Below are positions 1 to 6,354 of a DNA stretch of 8,974 bases, one piece after another. The first letter of the stretch is position 1. The number at the start of each line of letters is the position of its first letter. Source of the DNA: Rhodospirillaceae bacterium (GTDB lineage Bacteria; Pseudomonadota; Alphaproteobacteria; Rhodospirillales; 2-02-FULL-58-16); assembly GCA_013349695.1 (NCBI GenBank), contig DUZD01000096.1:1-8974 (forward strand), written 5' to 3'. The notes below the pieces were generated by a model. That model made no database searches. It had not been told where the DNA came from and saw nothing but the letters and a program-made list of their open reading frames with translations. Made by a program: the position numbers and the translations under genes.

Positions 1-45
1 CCCCCCCGTAACCCCACCTTTGCCCCACGCTTGCACGCTCGGGGC

Positions 46-62
46 TACCGCCACCGGCGGTA
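46..62 (-). terminator. Hairpin directly after rplI, possible terminator or 3'-end stabiliser
   Basis: A perfect 7-bp inverted repeat (taccgcc / ggcggta) with a 3-nt loop begins at the base next to the rplI stop codon, on its downstream side. On the minus strand it is followed by GC-rich sequence rather than a T-run, so it is not a classical intrinsic terminator. It could mark the operon end with Rho, or protect the 3' end of the mRNA. Confidence 0.4.
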
Positions 63-818
63 TCAGCCTTCTTTCTCCCCGGCCTGTTCGCTGTTGTCGC
101 CAGCTTCTTCTTTTTCTTCTTTTTCGGCGGCGGCTTCCTCGCCGGCTTCGGCTTTCTCTTCCGCCGCTTTTTCGGCCGCTTGCGTGGCGGCGTCCTCCAT
201 CAGGTCCCCGGCGGCCTCCTCCATCAGTTCCTCGGCGGTGGGGGCGGCGCCTTCCTCGAAGACCTTCTCGGCCTCCAGGGCGGCCTTCCGGGCGGCTTCT
301 TCCTCGGCTATTCTTTCCTCCTCGTCGCTGCCGACGACGGCCTTGCCGGTCTTCGCCTGGAGCTTGGCCTCTTCGTCCGAGCGGGCGACGTTGGCGATGA
401 CACCGGCCGAAACCTCCGAATGCAGGTCGATGCGAATCCGGTGCAGGCCGAGGGCCTTGATCGGTTGCGCCAATTTCACCTGCTGGCGGCTGATGGTAAA
501 TCCGGCCTCGGTCACTTCGCCGGCGATGTCGCGGGCATTGACCGAGCCGTAAAGCTGGCCCGTATCGCCGGCCTGGCGGATCAGCAACACTATGAGCCCG
601 TCCAACTTGGCGCCGATCTTCTCGGCTTCCGATTTGTGTTGCAGGTTGGCGGCCTCCAGTTGCGACCACTGTTCCTCGAAATGGCGGCGGTTTTTTTCGG
701 TGGCGCGCAACGCCTTGTTTTGGGGGATCAAGTAATTGCGGGCAAAGCCGGGCTTGACGTTAACCACATCGCCCATCTGGCCAAGATTCCCCACGCGTTC
801 CAACAAGATGACTTCCAT
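63..818 (-). CDS. rplI: 50S ribosomal protein L9 with a long acidic C-terminal tail
   Basis: This encodes a 251-aa L9, a large-subunit protein that binds 23S rRNA near the base of the L1 stalk. Residues 1-40 match the conserved N-terminal domain: MEVILLERVGNLGQMGD, then VKPGFARNYLIP. A charged connecting helix follows (about 41-75), then the C-terminal rRNA-binding domain (about 76-148). Residues about 149-251 form an extra tail dominated by Glu and Ala with scattered Lys, probably helical or disordered. Bacterial L9 is usually near 150 aa; alphaproteobacterial forms are commonly longer, but this tail of about 100 aa is large. The ATG at 818 was chosen because the family N-terminus begins there and an AAGGAG lies 8 nt upstream. 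The start shares one base with the stop of the upstream membrane gene (TGATG), which suggests coupled translation. It is the last visible gene of the operon. Confidence 0.97.
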   Translation of the reverse strand: MEVILLERVGNLGQMGDVVNVKPGFARNYLIPQNKALRATEKNRRHFEEQWSQLEAANLQHKSEAEKIGAKLDGLIVLLIRQAGDTGQLYGSVNARDIAGEVTEAGFTISRQQVKLAQPIKALGLHRIRIDLHSEVSAGVIANVARSDEEAKLQAKTGKAVVGSDEEERIAEEEAARKAALEAEKVFEEGAAPTAEELMEEAAGDLMEDAATQAAEKAAEEKAEAGEEAAAEKEEKEEAGDNSEQAGEKEG

Positions 819-1768
819 CACTCTTTCTCCTTGCCGGGGCCGGCGAAACGCTGCCGCAATCCGGCCCATTGTTCGGCCAAGCCAATTCCAGCGACAGCGA
901 AAACTATCCAGCCGAAAAGCATGAAAGCAAGATAAAAAATCGCCAACAAAGCCCCCGGAAAGGGCGTTCGCTTGATCGCCGCATGGATAACGGCCAAGCC
1001 CAGGAAAAAAAACGGAACGGCCAAAATAACCACAAGGTTGCGGCCGATGTACTCCATTTGCCCCGAGCCAATCAATGCCACGGTGGCGCCGCCGACCACA
1101 AGCCAAGACATCCAATGCGGTAGCGCCAAGCCGGAAAATGAGGGGCTCGGCCTCAAATTCCGTTTCATGCGGACCAGAATCGCTTGCGCGACCGCTCCAT
1201 TGAGCACCGTCAGCATCACCCAGGTCGTTCCCACCACGCCCGGAAATAACGGCGTCAGCAAGGCCACAAACTGCGGGCGATTGGCCTCCCACTGCGGGCG
1301 ATTGGCCTCCGGCAGTGATGACGCAATGACGCTGAAGGCGTCGTTCAGGTGCATGGAAACCGCTTTATCGACTCCGATATCGTAGCTTATCGCCGACGCG
1401 GCCAGAAAGACCGCCGCCGCCAGGACCGCCAGCCAGCTCAAAATCCAGCCGGCGGGAAACCACGACAGGGCGCCGTCCGCATCCTGTCTTTTAATGAAAG
1501 CCAATTGGGCGACAAGCCAGGTGGGGAGGACGAAAACCAAACCGTAAAAGCCCACCGCCAACAGGCCGGCCGCCAGTCCGGCGACGACGATAGCGCCGCC
1601 GCCGGCCACCGTTGCCGCCGCCGGACCCAGTCCCAGCCCGACCAGCAACAAAGGCATCGGCGCCAGGTAGACGAAAAACCAGCCTCCCGGCGAACCGCCC
1701 AGAAAGGCCATGGAAGCGAGCACGCTCAAGACGCCGCCGGCCAAGGCAATCAACCAACCCTTGGACAT
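818..1768 (-). CDS. DUF2232-type polytopic inner-membrane protein
   Basis: This encodes a 316-aa, very hydrophobic protein with about eight predicted membrane segments by eye: roughly residues 6-24, 30-48, 55-78, 102-127, 168-198, 218-235, 244-265 and 272-297. The C-terminus is short and charged (PGKEKE). Alphaproteobacteria commonly carry a DUF2232 (YybS-like) membrane gene between rpsR and rplI, and position and topology fit that family; its function is unknown. A GTG lies directly before the ATG at 1768. I prefer the ATG because AGGA is 6 nt from it but only 3 nt from the GTG. Residues 154-166 contain a repeated EANRPQ hexapeptide caused by a 21-bp tandem duplication in the loop between segments 4 and 5. 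The stop overlaps the rplI start by 1 nt. The 81-nt gap to rpsR shows no obvious promoter, so it is probably co-transcribed with rpsF-rpsR. Confidence 0.82.
   Translation of the reverse strand: MSKGWLIALAGGVLSVLASMAFLGGSPGGWFFVYLAPMPLLLVGLGLGPAAATVAGGGAIVVAGLAAGLLAVGFYGLVFVLPTWLVAQLAFIKRQDADGALSWFPAGWILSWLAVLAAAVFLAASAISYDIGVDKAVSMHLNDAFSVIASSLPEANRPQWEANRPQFVALLTPLFPGVVGTTWVMLTVLNGAVAQAILVRMKRNLRPSPSFSGLALPHWMSWLVVGGATVALIGSGQMEYIGRNLVVILAVPFFFLGLAVIHAAIKRTPFPGALLAIFYLAFMLFGWIVFAVAGIGLAEQWAGLRQRFAGPGKEKE
1271..1311. repeat. 21-bp tandem duplication inside the DUF2232 gene
   Basis: The 20-nt string actgcgggcgattggcctcc occurs at 1271-1290 and again at 1292-1311, a period of 21 nt. Because 21 is a multiple of three the frame is kept, and the protein reads EANRPQ-W-EANRPQ. 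Two identical copies suggest a recent duplication, or an assembly or replication-slippage variant. Confidence 0.9.
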
Positions 1769-1849
1769 CACGTTTCCTCTATTTGCTGCGCCGCGCCTGT
1801 ACCTCGACGCTAGGCGCGACCTTCGGTCCCACTGTTTCCGGCCGTTGGT

Positions 1850-2122
1850 TTATTTGACGATATAAGAGATCAGGGCGAGGAAACGGGCTCGCTTGATCGC
1901 CGTCGTCAATTCACGCTGCTTCTTGCCGGAAACCGCGGTGATGCGGCTGGGAACGATCTTGCCGCGTTCGGAAATGTAGCGCTGCAGAAGACGCACGTCC
2001 TTGTAATCGATTTTCGGCGCCTTGTCGCCGGAAAAAGGGCAGGTTTTGGGGCGCCGTAAAAAAGGCCGCCGCCTTTTGCCGCCGCTCTCCGGGGCACCGG
2101 ATTTTTGCCGCGGAGCCCTCAT
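1850..2122 (-). CDS. rpsR: 30S ribosomal protein S18
   Basis: This encodes a 90-aa small basic protein that pairs with S6 on the platform of the 30S subunit. Residues from about 35 to the end carry the S18 core: KIDYKDVRLLQRYISERGKI, then PSRITAVSGKKQRELTTAIKRARFLAL. The first 30 residues are Arg/Lys/Pro-rich and end in a CPFS segment where many S18 proteins have a Cys-containing motif. Length is slightly above the E. coli form (75 aa) because of the basic N-terminal extension, as is usual in alphaproteobacteria. The ATG at 2122 overlaps the rpsF stop as ATGA, and AAAGGAG lies 8 nt upstream inside the end of rpsF. This arrangement fits coupled, near equimolar synthesis of the S6:S18 pair. Confidence 0.97.
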   Translation of the reverse strand: MRAPRQKSGAPESGGKRRRPFLRRPKTCPFSGDKAPKIDYKDVRLLQRYISERGKIVPSRITAVSGKKQRELTTAIKRARFLALISYIVK

Positions 2123-2529
2123 TGGCCATCTCCTTTAACGGTTTGTTTGTCGTTGACGCCGCCGCCGCCGCCGCCGCCAGCGTGGTGCGGGTGTTCATCC
2201 CGCGGGGCAAGGTTTTGCACCATCAACGACGGCTCCGTTGCGAGTTCGTCCACCTTCAGCGTGAGATAACGCAGTATGTACTCGTGCAGACGCATTTGCC
2301 GCTCCATTTCCTGAACGGCGGCGGCTGGCGCGTCGATGTTGAGAAGAATATAATGACCCTTGCGGTTTTTCTTGATCCTGTATGCCAGGGTGCGCAAGCC
2401 CCAGTTTTCCCGGCTGACGACCTTGCCGCCATTTTCTTCGATTGACTTGGAGAAATCATCGGCCAGGGCGTCGGCCTGGGACGCCGAAATGTCTTGGCGT
2501 GCGATGAACACGCTTTCGTAAAGAGGCAT
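2119..2529 (-). CDS. rpsF: 30S ribosomal protein S6 with glycine-run tail
   Basis: This encodes a 136-aa S6, which forms a heterodimer with S18 and binds the central domain of 16S rRNA. The family start MPLYESVFIARQD is clear, followed by WGLRTLAYRIKKNRKGHY (43-60) and RLHEYILRYLTLKVDEL (80-96), the conserved ferredoxin-like fold segments. The reading frame stays open upstream, but the ATG at 2529 is the conserved start and has GGGAG 10 nt upstream. The C-terminal tail (about 100-136) is variable and contains seven consecutive glycines (118-124), encoded by a GGC microsatellite. It is the first gene of the operon rpsF-rpsR-DUF2232-rplI, downstream of a promoter and a structured leader. Confidence 0.97.
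   Translation of the reverse strand: MPLYESVFIARQDISASQADALADDFSKSIEENGGKVVSRENWGLRTLAYRIKKNRKGHYILLNIDAPAAAVQEMERQMRLHEYILRYLTLKVDELATEPSLMVQNLAPRDEHPHHAGGGGGGGVNDKQTVKGDGQ
2158..2178. repeat. (GCC)7 trinucleotide repeat in rpsF tail
   Basis: Seven perfect GCC units on the plus strand encode Gly118-124 of S6 on the minus strand. Changes in copy number would keep the frame and only lengthen or shorten the glycine linker. Confidence 0.9.
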
Positions 2530-2618
2530 TTGGTTAAATCTCCCTTCGGCTTTTCTCAGCCCGCCGCGAAGAAACCGTAACGGGTATAGCCGGGCCACTC
2601 CCGGCAGGAAGAAGAAAG
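2530..2618 (-). promoter_or_regulatory. rpsF 5' leader, candidate S6:S18 autoregulatory RNA
   Basis: Between the inferred transcription start and the rpsF ATG lie about 89 nt with clear secondary structure potential. There is a perfect 6-bp stem (GCCGGG / CCCGGC, 2605-2589, loop AGTGG) and a second possible hairpin just before the Shine-Dalgarno (GGCT-GAGAAA-AGCC, about 2557-2544). Several CCG triplets lie beside these stems. From published work, many bacterial rpsF operons carry a leader motif bound by the S6:S18 dimer, with a CCG in a bulge next to a hairpin. Position and content fit, but I could not fold or match it to the family model, so the assignment is inference. Confidence 0.4.
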
Positions 2619-2624
2619 CGCGGA

Positions 2625-2652
2625 ACTATACACAAATGAAGCCTGAAGGCAA
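2625..2652 (-). promoter_or_regulatory. Promoter of the rpsF operon (sigma-70 type)
   Basis: On the minus strand TTGCCT (2652-2647) and TATAGT (2630-2625) are separated by 16 nt. They match the -35 and -10 consensus at 4 and 5 of 6 positions. The predicted start is near 2618, about 89 nt before rpsF. Confidence 0.6.
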
Positions 2653-2735
2653 GGATGCCGCCAGGTGGAGCGTTTTTTCACCGCCGCGCGACCGCCTGGC
2701 GCCGCCCGCGATGCCGGTTCCCGGTCCGCCCGCGC

Positions 2736-2763
2736 TTGACAGATGATCCTTTGCCGCTATGAC
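2736..2763 (+). promoter_or_regulatory. Promoter of fabD (sigma-70 type)
   Basis: A perfect TTGACA (2736-2741) is followed after 16 nt by TATGAC (2758-2763), which matches the -10 consensus at 4 of 6 positions. Transcription would start near 2770 and leave about a 38-nt leader before fabD. It is back to back with the rpsF promoter, about 85 nt apart. Confidence 0.65.
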
Positions 2764-2807
2764 TTTTCAGCCTCCCTTCATGCCGACCCAGGATGGGCTA
2801 TCAACAT

Positions 2808-3749
2808 ATGACGCGCGCATTTATTTTTCCGGGCCAGGGTAGCCAGGCCGTCGGCATGGGCAAGGAATTGGCCGAGGTTTTCCCGACCGCCGGGCAGGTC
2901 TTCGAGGAAGTGGACGAGGCCTTGAAGCAGAACCTCAAACGGCTGATGTTCGAAGGCCCGGAAGAGGAGCTTATGCTGACCGAAAACGCCCAGCCCGCCC
3001 TGATGGCGGTGAGCATGGCGGCGATGGCCGTCATCGAAGAGGAAGGCGGATTGGATGCCGGCGAAGCCTGCCGGTTCGTCGCCGGCCATTCCTTGGGCGA
3101 GTATACGGCTTTGACCGCGGCCGGAGCCTTGTCGCTAGCCGATGCGGCGACACTTCTCAAACTACGCGGACGGGCCATGCAAGACGCGGTCCCTGTCGGC
3201 GAAGGGGCGATGGCGGCGCTGATCGGTCTCGACCTCGACGAGGCCCGGGCCGTTGCCGCCGATGCGGCCGAGGGCGATGTTTGCGAGGCCGCCAACGACA
3301 ACGCACCGGGGCAGGTGGTCCTCAGCGGCTGCCGCGCCGCCATCGGGCGGGTCCTCGAAACCGCCCCCGGACGGGGGGCCAGGCGATGCATCTTGCTGCC
3401 GGTCAGCGCCCCTTTTCATTGCGCGCTGATGGCGCCGGCGGCCGAGGCCGTGGCCGTTGCCCTGGACGGGATCACGGTTTCAGGCCCGGCGGTGCCCCTG
3501 ATCGCCAACGTTACCGCCGGGCCGGTGGAAAATCCCGCCGACATTCGCCGTCTACTCGTCAAGCAAGTGACCGGCATGGTGCGTTGGCGCGAAAGCGTGC
3601 TTTACATGTTGGGCAAGGGTGTCGATACCCTGGTCGAAGTCGGCTCCGGCAAGGTACTGACCGGCCTTGTCAGGCGCATCGACCGCGATCTGACCGGCGT
3701 TGCCGTGACGGCGCCGGACGAAATCGAGGCATTCTTGAAAACCCTGTAA
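2808..3749 (+). CDS. fabD: Malonyl-CoA:ACP transacylase FabD
   Basis: This encodes a 313-aa cytosolic enzyme that transfers the malonyl group from CoA to the phosphopantetheine of AcpP, supplying the extender unit for fatty acid synthesis. Visible motifs are the N-terminal FPGQGSQ (oxyanion Gln10), the nucleophile elbow GHSLGEY with Ser95, Arg120 in LRGRAMQ (which binds the malonyl carboxylate), the catalytic His204 in APFHCALM, and a C-terminal VEVGSGKVLTGLVRR. The length is typical (about 310 aa). A frame-matched ATG at 2793 exists, but the family start MTRAFIFPGQGSQ fixes the ATG at 2808. The Shine-Dalgarno is weak (GGATGGG about 12 nt upstream). It is the first gene of the cluster; fabG follows after 54 nt. 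Confidence 0.97.
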   Translation: MTRAFIFPGQGSQAVGMGKELAEVFPTAGQVFEEVDEALKQNLKRLMFEGPEEELMLTENAQPALMAVSMAAMAVIEEEGGLDAGEACRFVAGHSLGEYTALTAAGALSLADAATLLKLRGRAMQDAVPVGEGAMAALIGLDLDEARAVAADAAEGDVCEAANDNAPGQVVLSGCRAAIGRVLETAPGRGARRCILLPVSAPFHCALMAPAAEAVAVALDGITVSGPAVPLIANVTAGPVENPADIRRLLVKQVTGMVRWRESVLYMLGKGVDTLVEVGSGKVLTGLVRRIDRDLTGVAVTAPDEIEAFLKTL

Positions 3750-3803
3750 AAAAGTTTATCTCAAGGCGTCTTTGTTGTTTTGGCATGGAAGGACGGGCAA
3801 ACC

Positions 3804-4541
3804 ATGTTTGATTTGAATGGAAAAGCGGCGTTGGTGACGGGCGCTTCGGGCGGCATTGGCGGCGCCATCGCCAGGGCGCTGCACGCCCGAAAGGCGACCG
3901 TCGCCCTGTCGGGGACGCGGACCGCCGCCCTTCAGGCCCTGGCCGATGATTTGCAAGAGCGCGTCCACGTGATTCCTTGCGATCTGGCCGAGCCCGAGGG
4001 CGCGGAAGCCTTGCTTCGGGACGCCGCGGCGGCGATGGACGGCGTCGACATTCTCATCAACAACGCCGGAACGACTCGCGACAGTCTGGCCATGCGGATG
4101 CCGGACGAAGACTGGGGGAGAGTCTTGGACGTCAATCTCACGGCGGCTTTCCGATTGTCCCGCGCCGCCCTCAAGGGAATGATGAAAAAACGATGGGGTC
4201 GGATCGTCGCCATTACTTCAGTCGTCGGGGTGACGGGAAACCCCGGCCAGGCCAATTACGCCGCTTCCAAGGCGGGGCTCATCGGCATGATCAAGTCCAT
4301 GGCCCGGGAAGTGGCGACAAGAGGAATCACCGCCAATTGCGTTGCCCCCGGCTTCATCGCCACACCGATGACGGAATCGCTCACCGACGCTCAGAAGGAA
4401 AATCTTCTGAAGACGATCCCCGGCGGACGTTTAGGTACCGCCGCCGAGGTCGCCGCCGCCGTCGTCTATCTGAGCAGCGACGAAGCGGCCTACGTCACCG
4501 GCCAGACCATCCACGTGAATGGCGGGATGGCGATGATCTAG
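3804..4541 (+). CDS. fabG: 3-oxoacyl-ACP reductase FabG
   Basis: This encodes a 245-aa short-chain dehydrogenase/reductase that uses NADPH to reduce 3-ketoacyl-ACP to 3-hydroxyacyl-ACP. The Rossmann nucleotide-binding motif TGASGGIG is at 12-19 and NNAG at 86-89. The catalytic tetrad Asn111, Ser139, Tyr152 and Lys156 (in NYAASKAG) is complete. The C-terminus has the VTGQTIHVNGGMAM segment usual for FabG. An open frame extends back to a TTG at 3780, but the ATG at 3804 gives the standard N-terminus and length, and GAAGGA lies 10 nt upstream. It sits between fabD and acpP, which supports FabG over another SDR. A weak terminator follows, so some transcripts may end here. Confidence 0.97.
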   Translation: MFDLNGKAALVTGASGGIGGAIARALHARKATVALSGTRTAALQALADDLQERVHVIPCDLAEPEGAEALLRDAAAAMDGVDILINNAGTTRDSLAMRMPDEDWGRVLDVNLTAAFRLSRAALKGMMKKRWGRIVAITSVVGVTGNPGQANYAASKAGLIGMIKSMAREVATRGITANCVAPGFIATPMTESLTDAQKENLLKTIPGGRLGTAAEVAAAVVYLSSDEAAYVTGQTIHVNGGMAMI

Positions 4542-4551
4542 CACAAATCCC

Positions 4552-4569
4552 GGCTTTTTAAGGCCTTTT
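4552..4569 (+). terminator. Weak intrinsic terminator candidate after fabG
   Basis: GGCTT and AGGCC can form a 5-bp stem (one G-U pair) with a TTTA loop, followed by four Ts. It lies 11 nt after the fabG stop. The stem is short, so it may only reduce read-through into acpP. Confidence 0.35.
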
Positions 4570-4589
4570 CCTGGATGCTGGTCAAGGCT

Positions 4590-4595
4590 CATAAT
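4590..4595 (+). promoter_or_regulatory. Possible -10 box for acpP (distal)
   Basis: CATAAT matches TATAAT at five of six positions, but the hexamer 17-18 nt upstream (TTTCCT/TTTTCC) is a poor -35. Use of this site would give a leader of about 160 nt. Low confidence. Confidence 0.25.
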
Positions 4596-4676
4596 CTGTG
4601 TTAGGAAACGGGGCCAATCGCCATCCAGACATGATTCTTGGGAATCGCCGGAATTAAAAGATCGCGGAGTCGTAAG

Positions 4677-4685
4677 TGATATAGA
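4677..4685 (+). promoter_or_regulatory. Possible extended -10 promoter for acpP (proximal)
   Basis: TGATATAGA fits the extended -10 form TGnTATAnn, while no good -35 is seen at the usual distance. The start would be near 4692, giving a leader of about 69 nt. An own promoter would make sense because ACP is needed in much greater amounts than the enzymes, but this is inference. Confidence 0.35.
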
Positions 4686-4760
4686 ACCTGGACGGGCCGG
4701 GAGAGAATGCAGCCTCCAATTTTTGCGTGAAAATGAATTTTAAATCCGAGGACAGAAACC

Positions 4761-4997
4761 ATGAGTGATGTCGCCGACCGCGTGAAAAAAATCGTCCTGG
4801 AACATCTGGGTGTCGAGGAAGCGAAAGTGGTTGATAACGCCAGTTTCATCGACGACCTGGGCGCGGACAGTTTGGATACGGTCGAACTGGTCATGGCATT
4901 TGAAGAGGAATTCGGCTGTGAGATTCCCGACGAGTCCGCCGAAAAGATCCTGACCATCAAGGACGCTGTTGATTTTATCGAATCTCAAAGCTCCTGA
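4761..4997 (+). CDS. acpP: Acyl carrier protein
   Basis: This encodes a 78-aa, strongly acidic four-helix carrier protein that holds the growing acyl chain on a 4'-phosphopantetheine arm. The attachment motif is GADSLDTVELVMAFEEEF with Ser37 as the modified residue; the surrounding helix II acidic face (Glu/Asp after the Ser) is the docking surface for Fab enzymes. Length and sequence are fully typical. GAGGA lies 8 nt before the ATG. The gene is isolated by a 219-nt upstream gap and followed by fabF after 87 nt. A perfect inverted repeat straddles its stop codon (4987-5002). Partners are FabD, FabF and FabG encoded next to it. Confidence 0.98.
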   Translation: MSDVADRVKKIVLEHLGVEEAKVVDNASFIDDLGADSLDTVELVMAFEEEFGCEIPDESAEKILTIKDAVDFIESQSS

Positions 4998-5002
4998 GCT
5001 TT
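4987..5002 (+). repeat. Perfect inverted repeat over the acpP stop codon
   Basis: AAAGCTC and GAGCTTT (7 bp each, 2 nt between) form a perfect palindrome-like repeat. In RNA this could be a 6-bp stem with a CCTG tetraloop that includes the TGA stop. No T-run follows, so it is more likely an mRNA stability or processing element than a terminator, if it is functional. Confidence 0.55.
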
Positions 5003-5084
5003 GGGCCGATGAAGGGCGGGGCCGTGTCGCTGTCGGAGCGTTTCGGTGGCAAAATCGGCGCCGGCGCCGGATCATGGTAATTGC

Positions 5085-6347
5085 ATGAGACGTGTGGTTG
5101 TCACCGGTATTGGGCTCATCACGCCGCTGGGTTGCGGAGCCAAGGTTTCTTGGGAACGCCTGATCAACGCCCATTCCGGCATCAGCGCCATCCAATCCTT
5201 CGATGTTTCCGACTTGCCCGCGAAAATCGCCGGACAGGTATCCGAAGGCGATGGCGCCAACGGCCTGTTCAACGCCGGCGACTGGGTCACTCCGAAAGAA
5301 CGCCGCCGCATGGACACTTTCATCCTCTATGGCTTGGCGGCGGCATGCCAAGCGGTCGAGGATGCCGGCTGGGCGCCGGACGACGAGGAATCCCTTTGCC
5401 GCACCGGCGTCATCATCGGTTCCGGCATCGGCGGGTTGCCGGAAATATCGCGGAGCGCCATAATAGTCGAAACCGTCAGTGTCAGGCGCCTAAGCCCGTT
5501 TTTTATCCCCGCCAGCCTGATCAATTTGGTTTCCGGACACGTCTCCATCAAATACGGCTTCAAGGGACCCAACCACGCGGTGGTCACGGCCTGTTCGAGC
5601 GGCGCGCACGCCATCGGCGACGGCGCCCGAATGATTATGCTCGACGACGCCGACGTCATGGTGGCGGGGGGGGCGGAAGCCGCTTGTTGCCGCCTCGGCA
5701 TCGCCGGCTTCGCCCAGGCCAAGGCCTTGTCGACCCATTTCAACGATACACCGGAAACGGCCTCTCGGCCGTGGGACGTGGACCGCGACGGCTTCGTCAT
5801 GGGCGAGGGCGCCGGGATCGTGGTGCTGGAGGAACTGGAGCACGCCAAAAAGCGCGGCGCCAACATCTATGCCGAAGTGGTCGGTTACGGCATGTCGGGA
5901 GATGCCCATCACATCACCGCGCCCGCCAAGGATGGGAACGGAGCCTATCGTTGCATGCAAGCGGCGCTCAAGCGGGCCAAGCTGAACCGGGAGGATATCG
6001 ATTACATCAACGCCCACGGAACCTCGACTCCCTTGGGCGATGCAATCGAACTGGCGACGGTGAAACGGTTGTTCGGGCCGGCCGCCCATGAACTTTCCAT
6101 GTCGTCCACCAAGTCCGCCATCGGCCATCTGTTGGGCGCGGCGGGGTCCGTCGAGGCCATCTTCTCGATCTTCGCCATGCGGGACGGGGTGGTGCCGCCG
6201 ACCCTCAATCTGGACAATCCGTCTCCCGGCTGCGACCTCGATCTGGTTCCCCATCAGGCCAAGGAGCGAAAAGTGCGGGCGGTCCTTACCAATTCCTTTG
6301 GCTTCGGCGGAACCAACGCTTCCTTGATCTTTCAGCCGCCGCCTTGA
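5085..6347 (+). CDS. fabF: 3-oxoacyl-ACP synthase II (beta-ketoacyl-ACP synthase FabF)
   Basis: This encodes a 420-aa thiolase-fold condensing enzyme that joins malonyl-ACP to the acyl chain with loss of CO2. The Cys-His-His catalytic triad is visible: Cys170 in VVTACSSGAHAIG, His311 in NAHGTSTPLGD and His348 in KSAIGHLLGAAG. Lys343 and the C-terminal NSFGFGGTNASL loop are also present. The length is normal for FabF, and the single complete condensing unit next to acpP favours FabF over FabB. The start is uncertain. The ATG at 5085 gives the family N-terminus MRRVVVTGIG but has only a poor Shine-Dalgarno. A GTG at 5046 has GGAG 7 nt upstream and would add 13 residues (AKSAPAPDHGNC after the start). 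I chose 5085 on family length. mltG follows after 7 nt. Confidence 0.96.
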   Translation: MRRVVVTGIGLITPLGCGAKVSWERLINAHSGISAIQSFDVSDLPAKIAGQVSEGDGANGLFNAGDWVTPKERRRMDTFILYGLAAACQAVEDAGWAPDDEESLCRTGVIIGSGIGGLPEISRSAIIVETVSVRRLSPFFIPASLINLVSGHVSIKYGFKGPNHAVVTACSSGAHAIGDGARMIMLDDADVMVAGGAEAACCRLGIAGFAQAKALSTHFNDTPETASRPWDVDRDGFVMGEGAGIVVLEELEHAKKRGANIYAEVVGYGMSGDAHHITAPAKDGNGAYRCMQAALKRAKLNREDIDYINAHGTSTPLGDAIELATVKRLFGPAAHELSMSSTKSAIGHLLGAAGSVEAIFSIFAMRDGVVPPTLNLDNPSPGCDLDLVPHQAKERKVRAVLTNSFGFGGTNASLIFQPPP

Positions 6348-6354
6348 TATCCCG

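Noticed and set aside
180..935. Plus-strand open frame of 251 codons opposite rplI
   Set aside because: It is antisense to the conserved L9 frame and has no recognisable motif.
1772..1849. Possible separate promoter for the DUF2232-rplI pair
   Set aside because: No -35/-10 pair with acceptable match and spacing is visible in this short gap.
5666..5673. Run of eight G in fabF as a phase-variation site or sequencing error
   Set aside because: The frame before and after the run codes for normal FabF (VAGGAEAA), so the count is right, and slippage control of an essential gene is unlikely.
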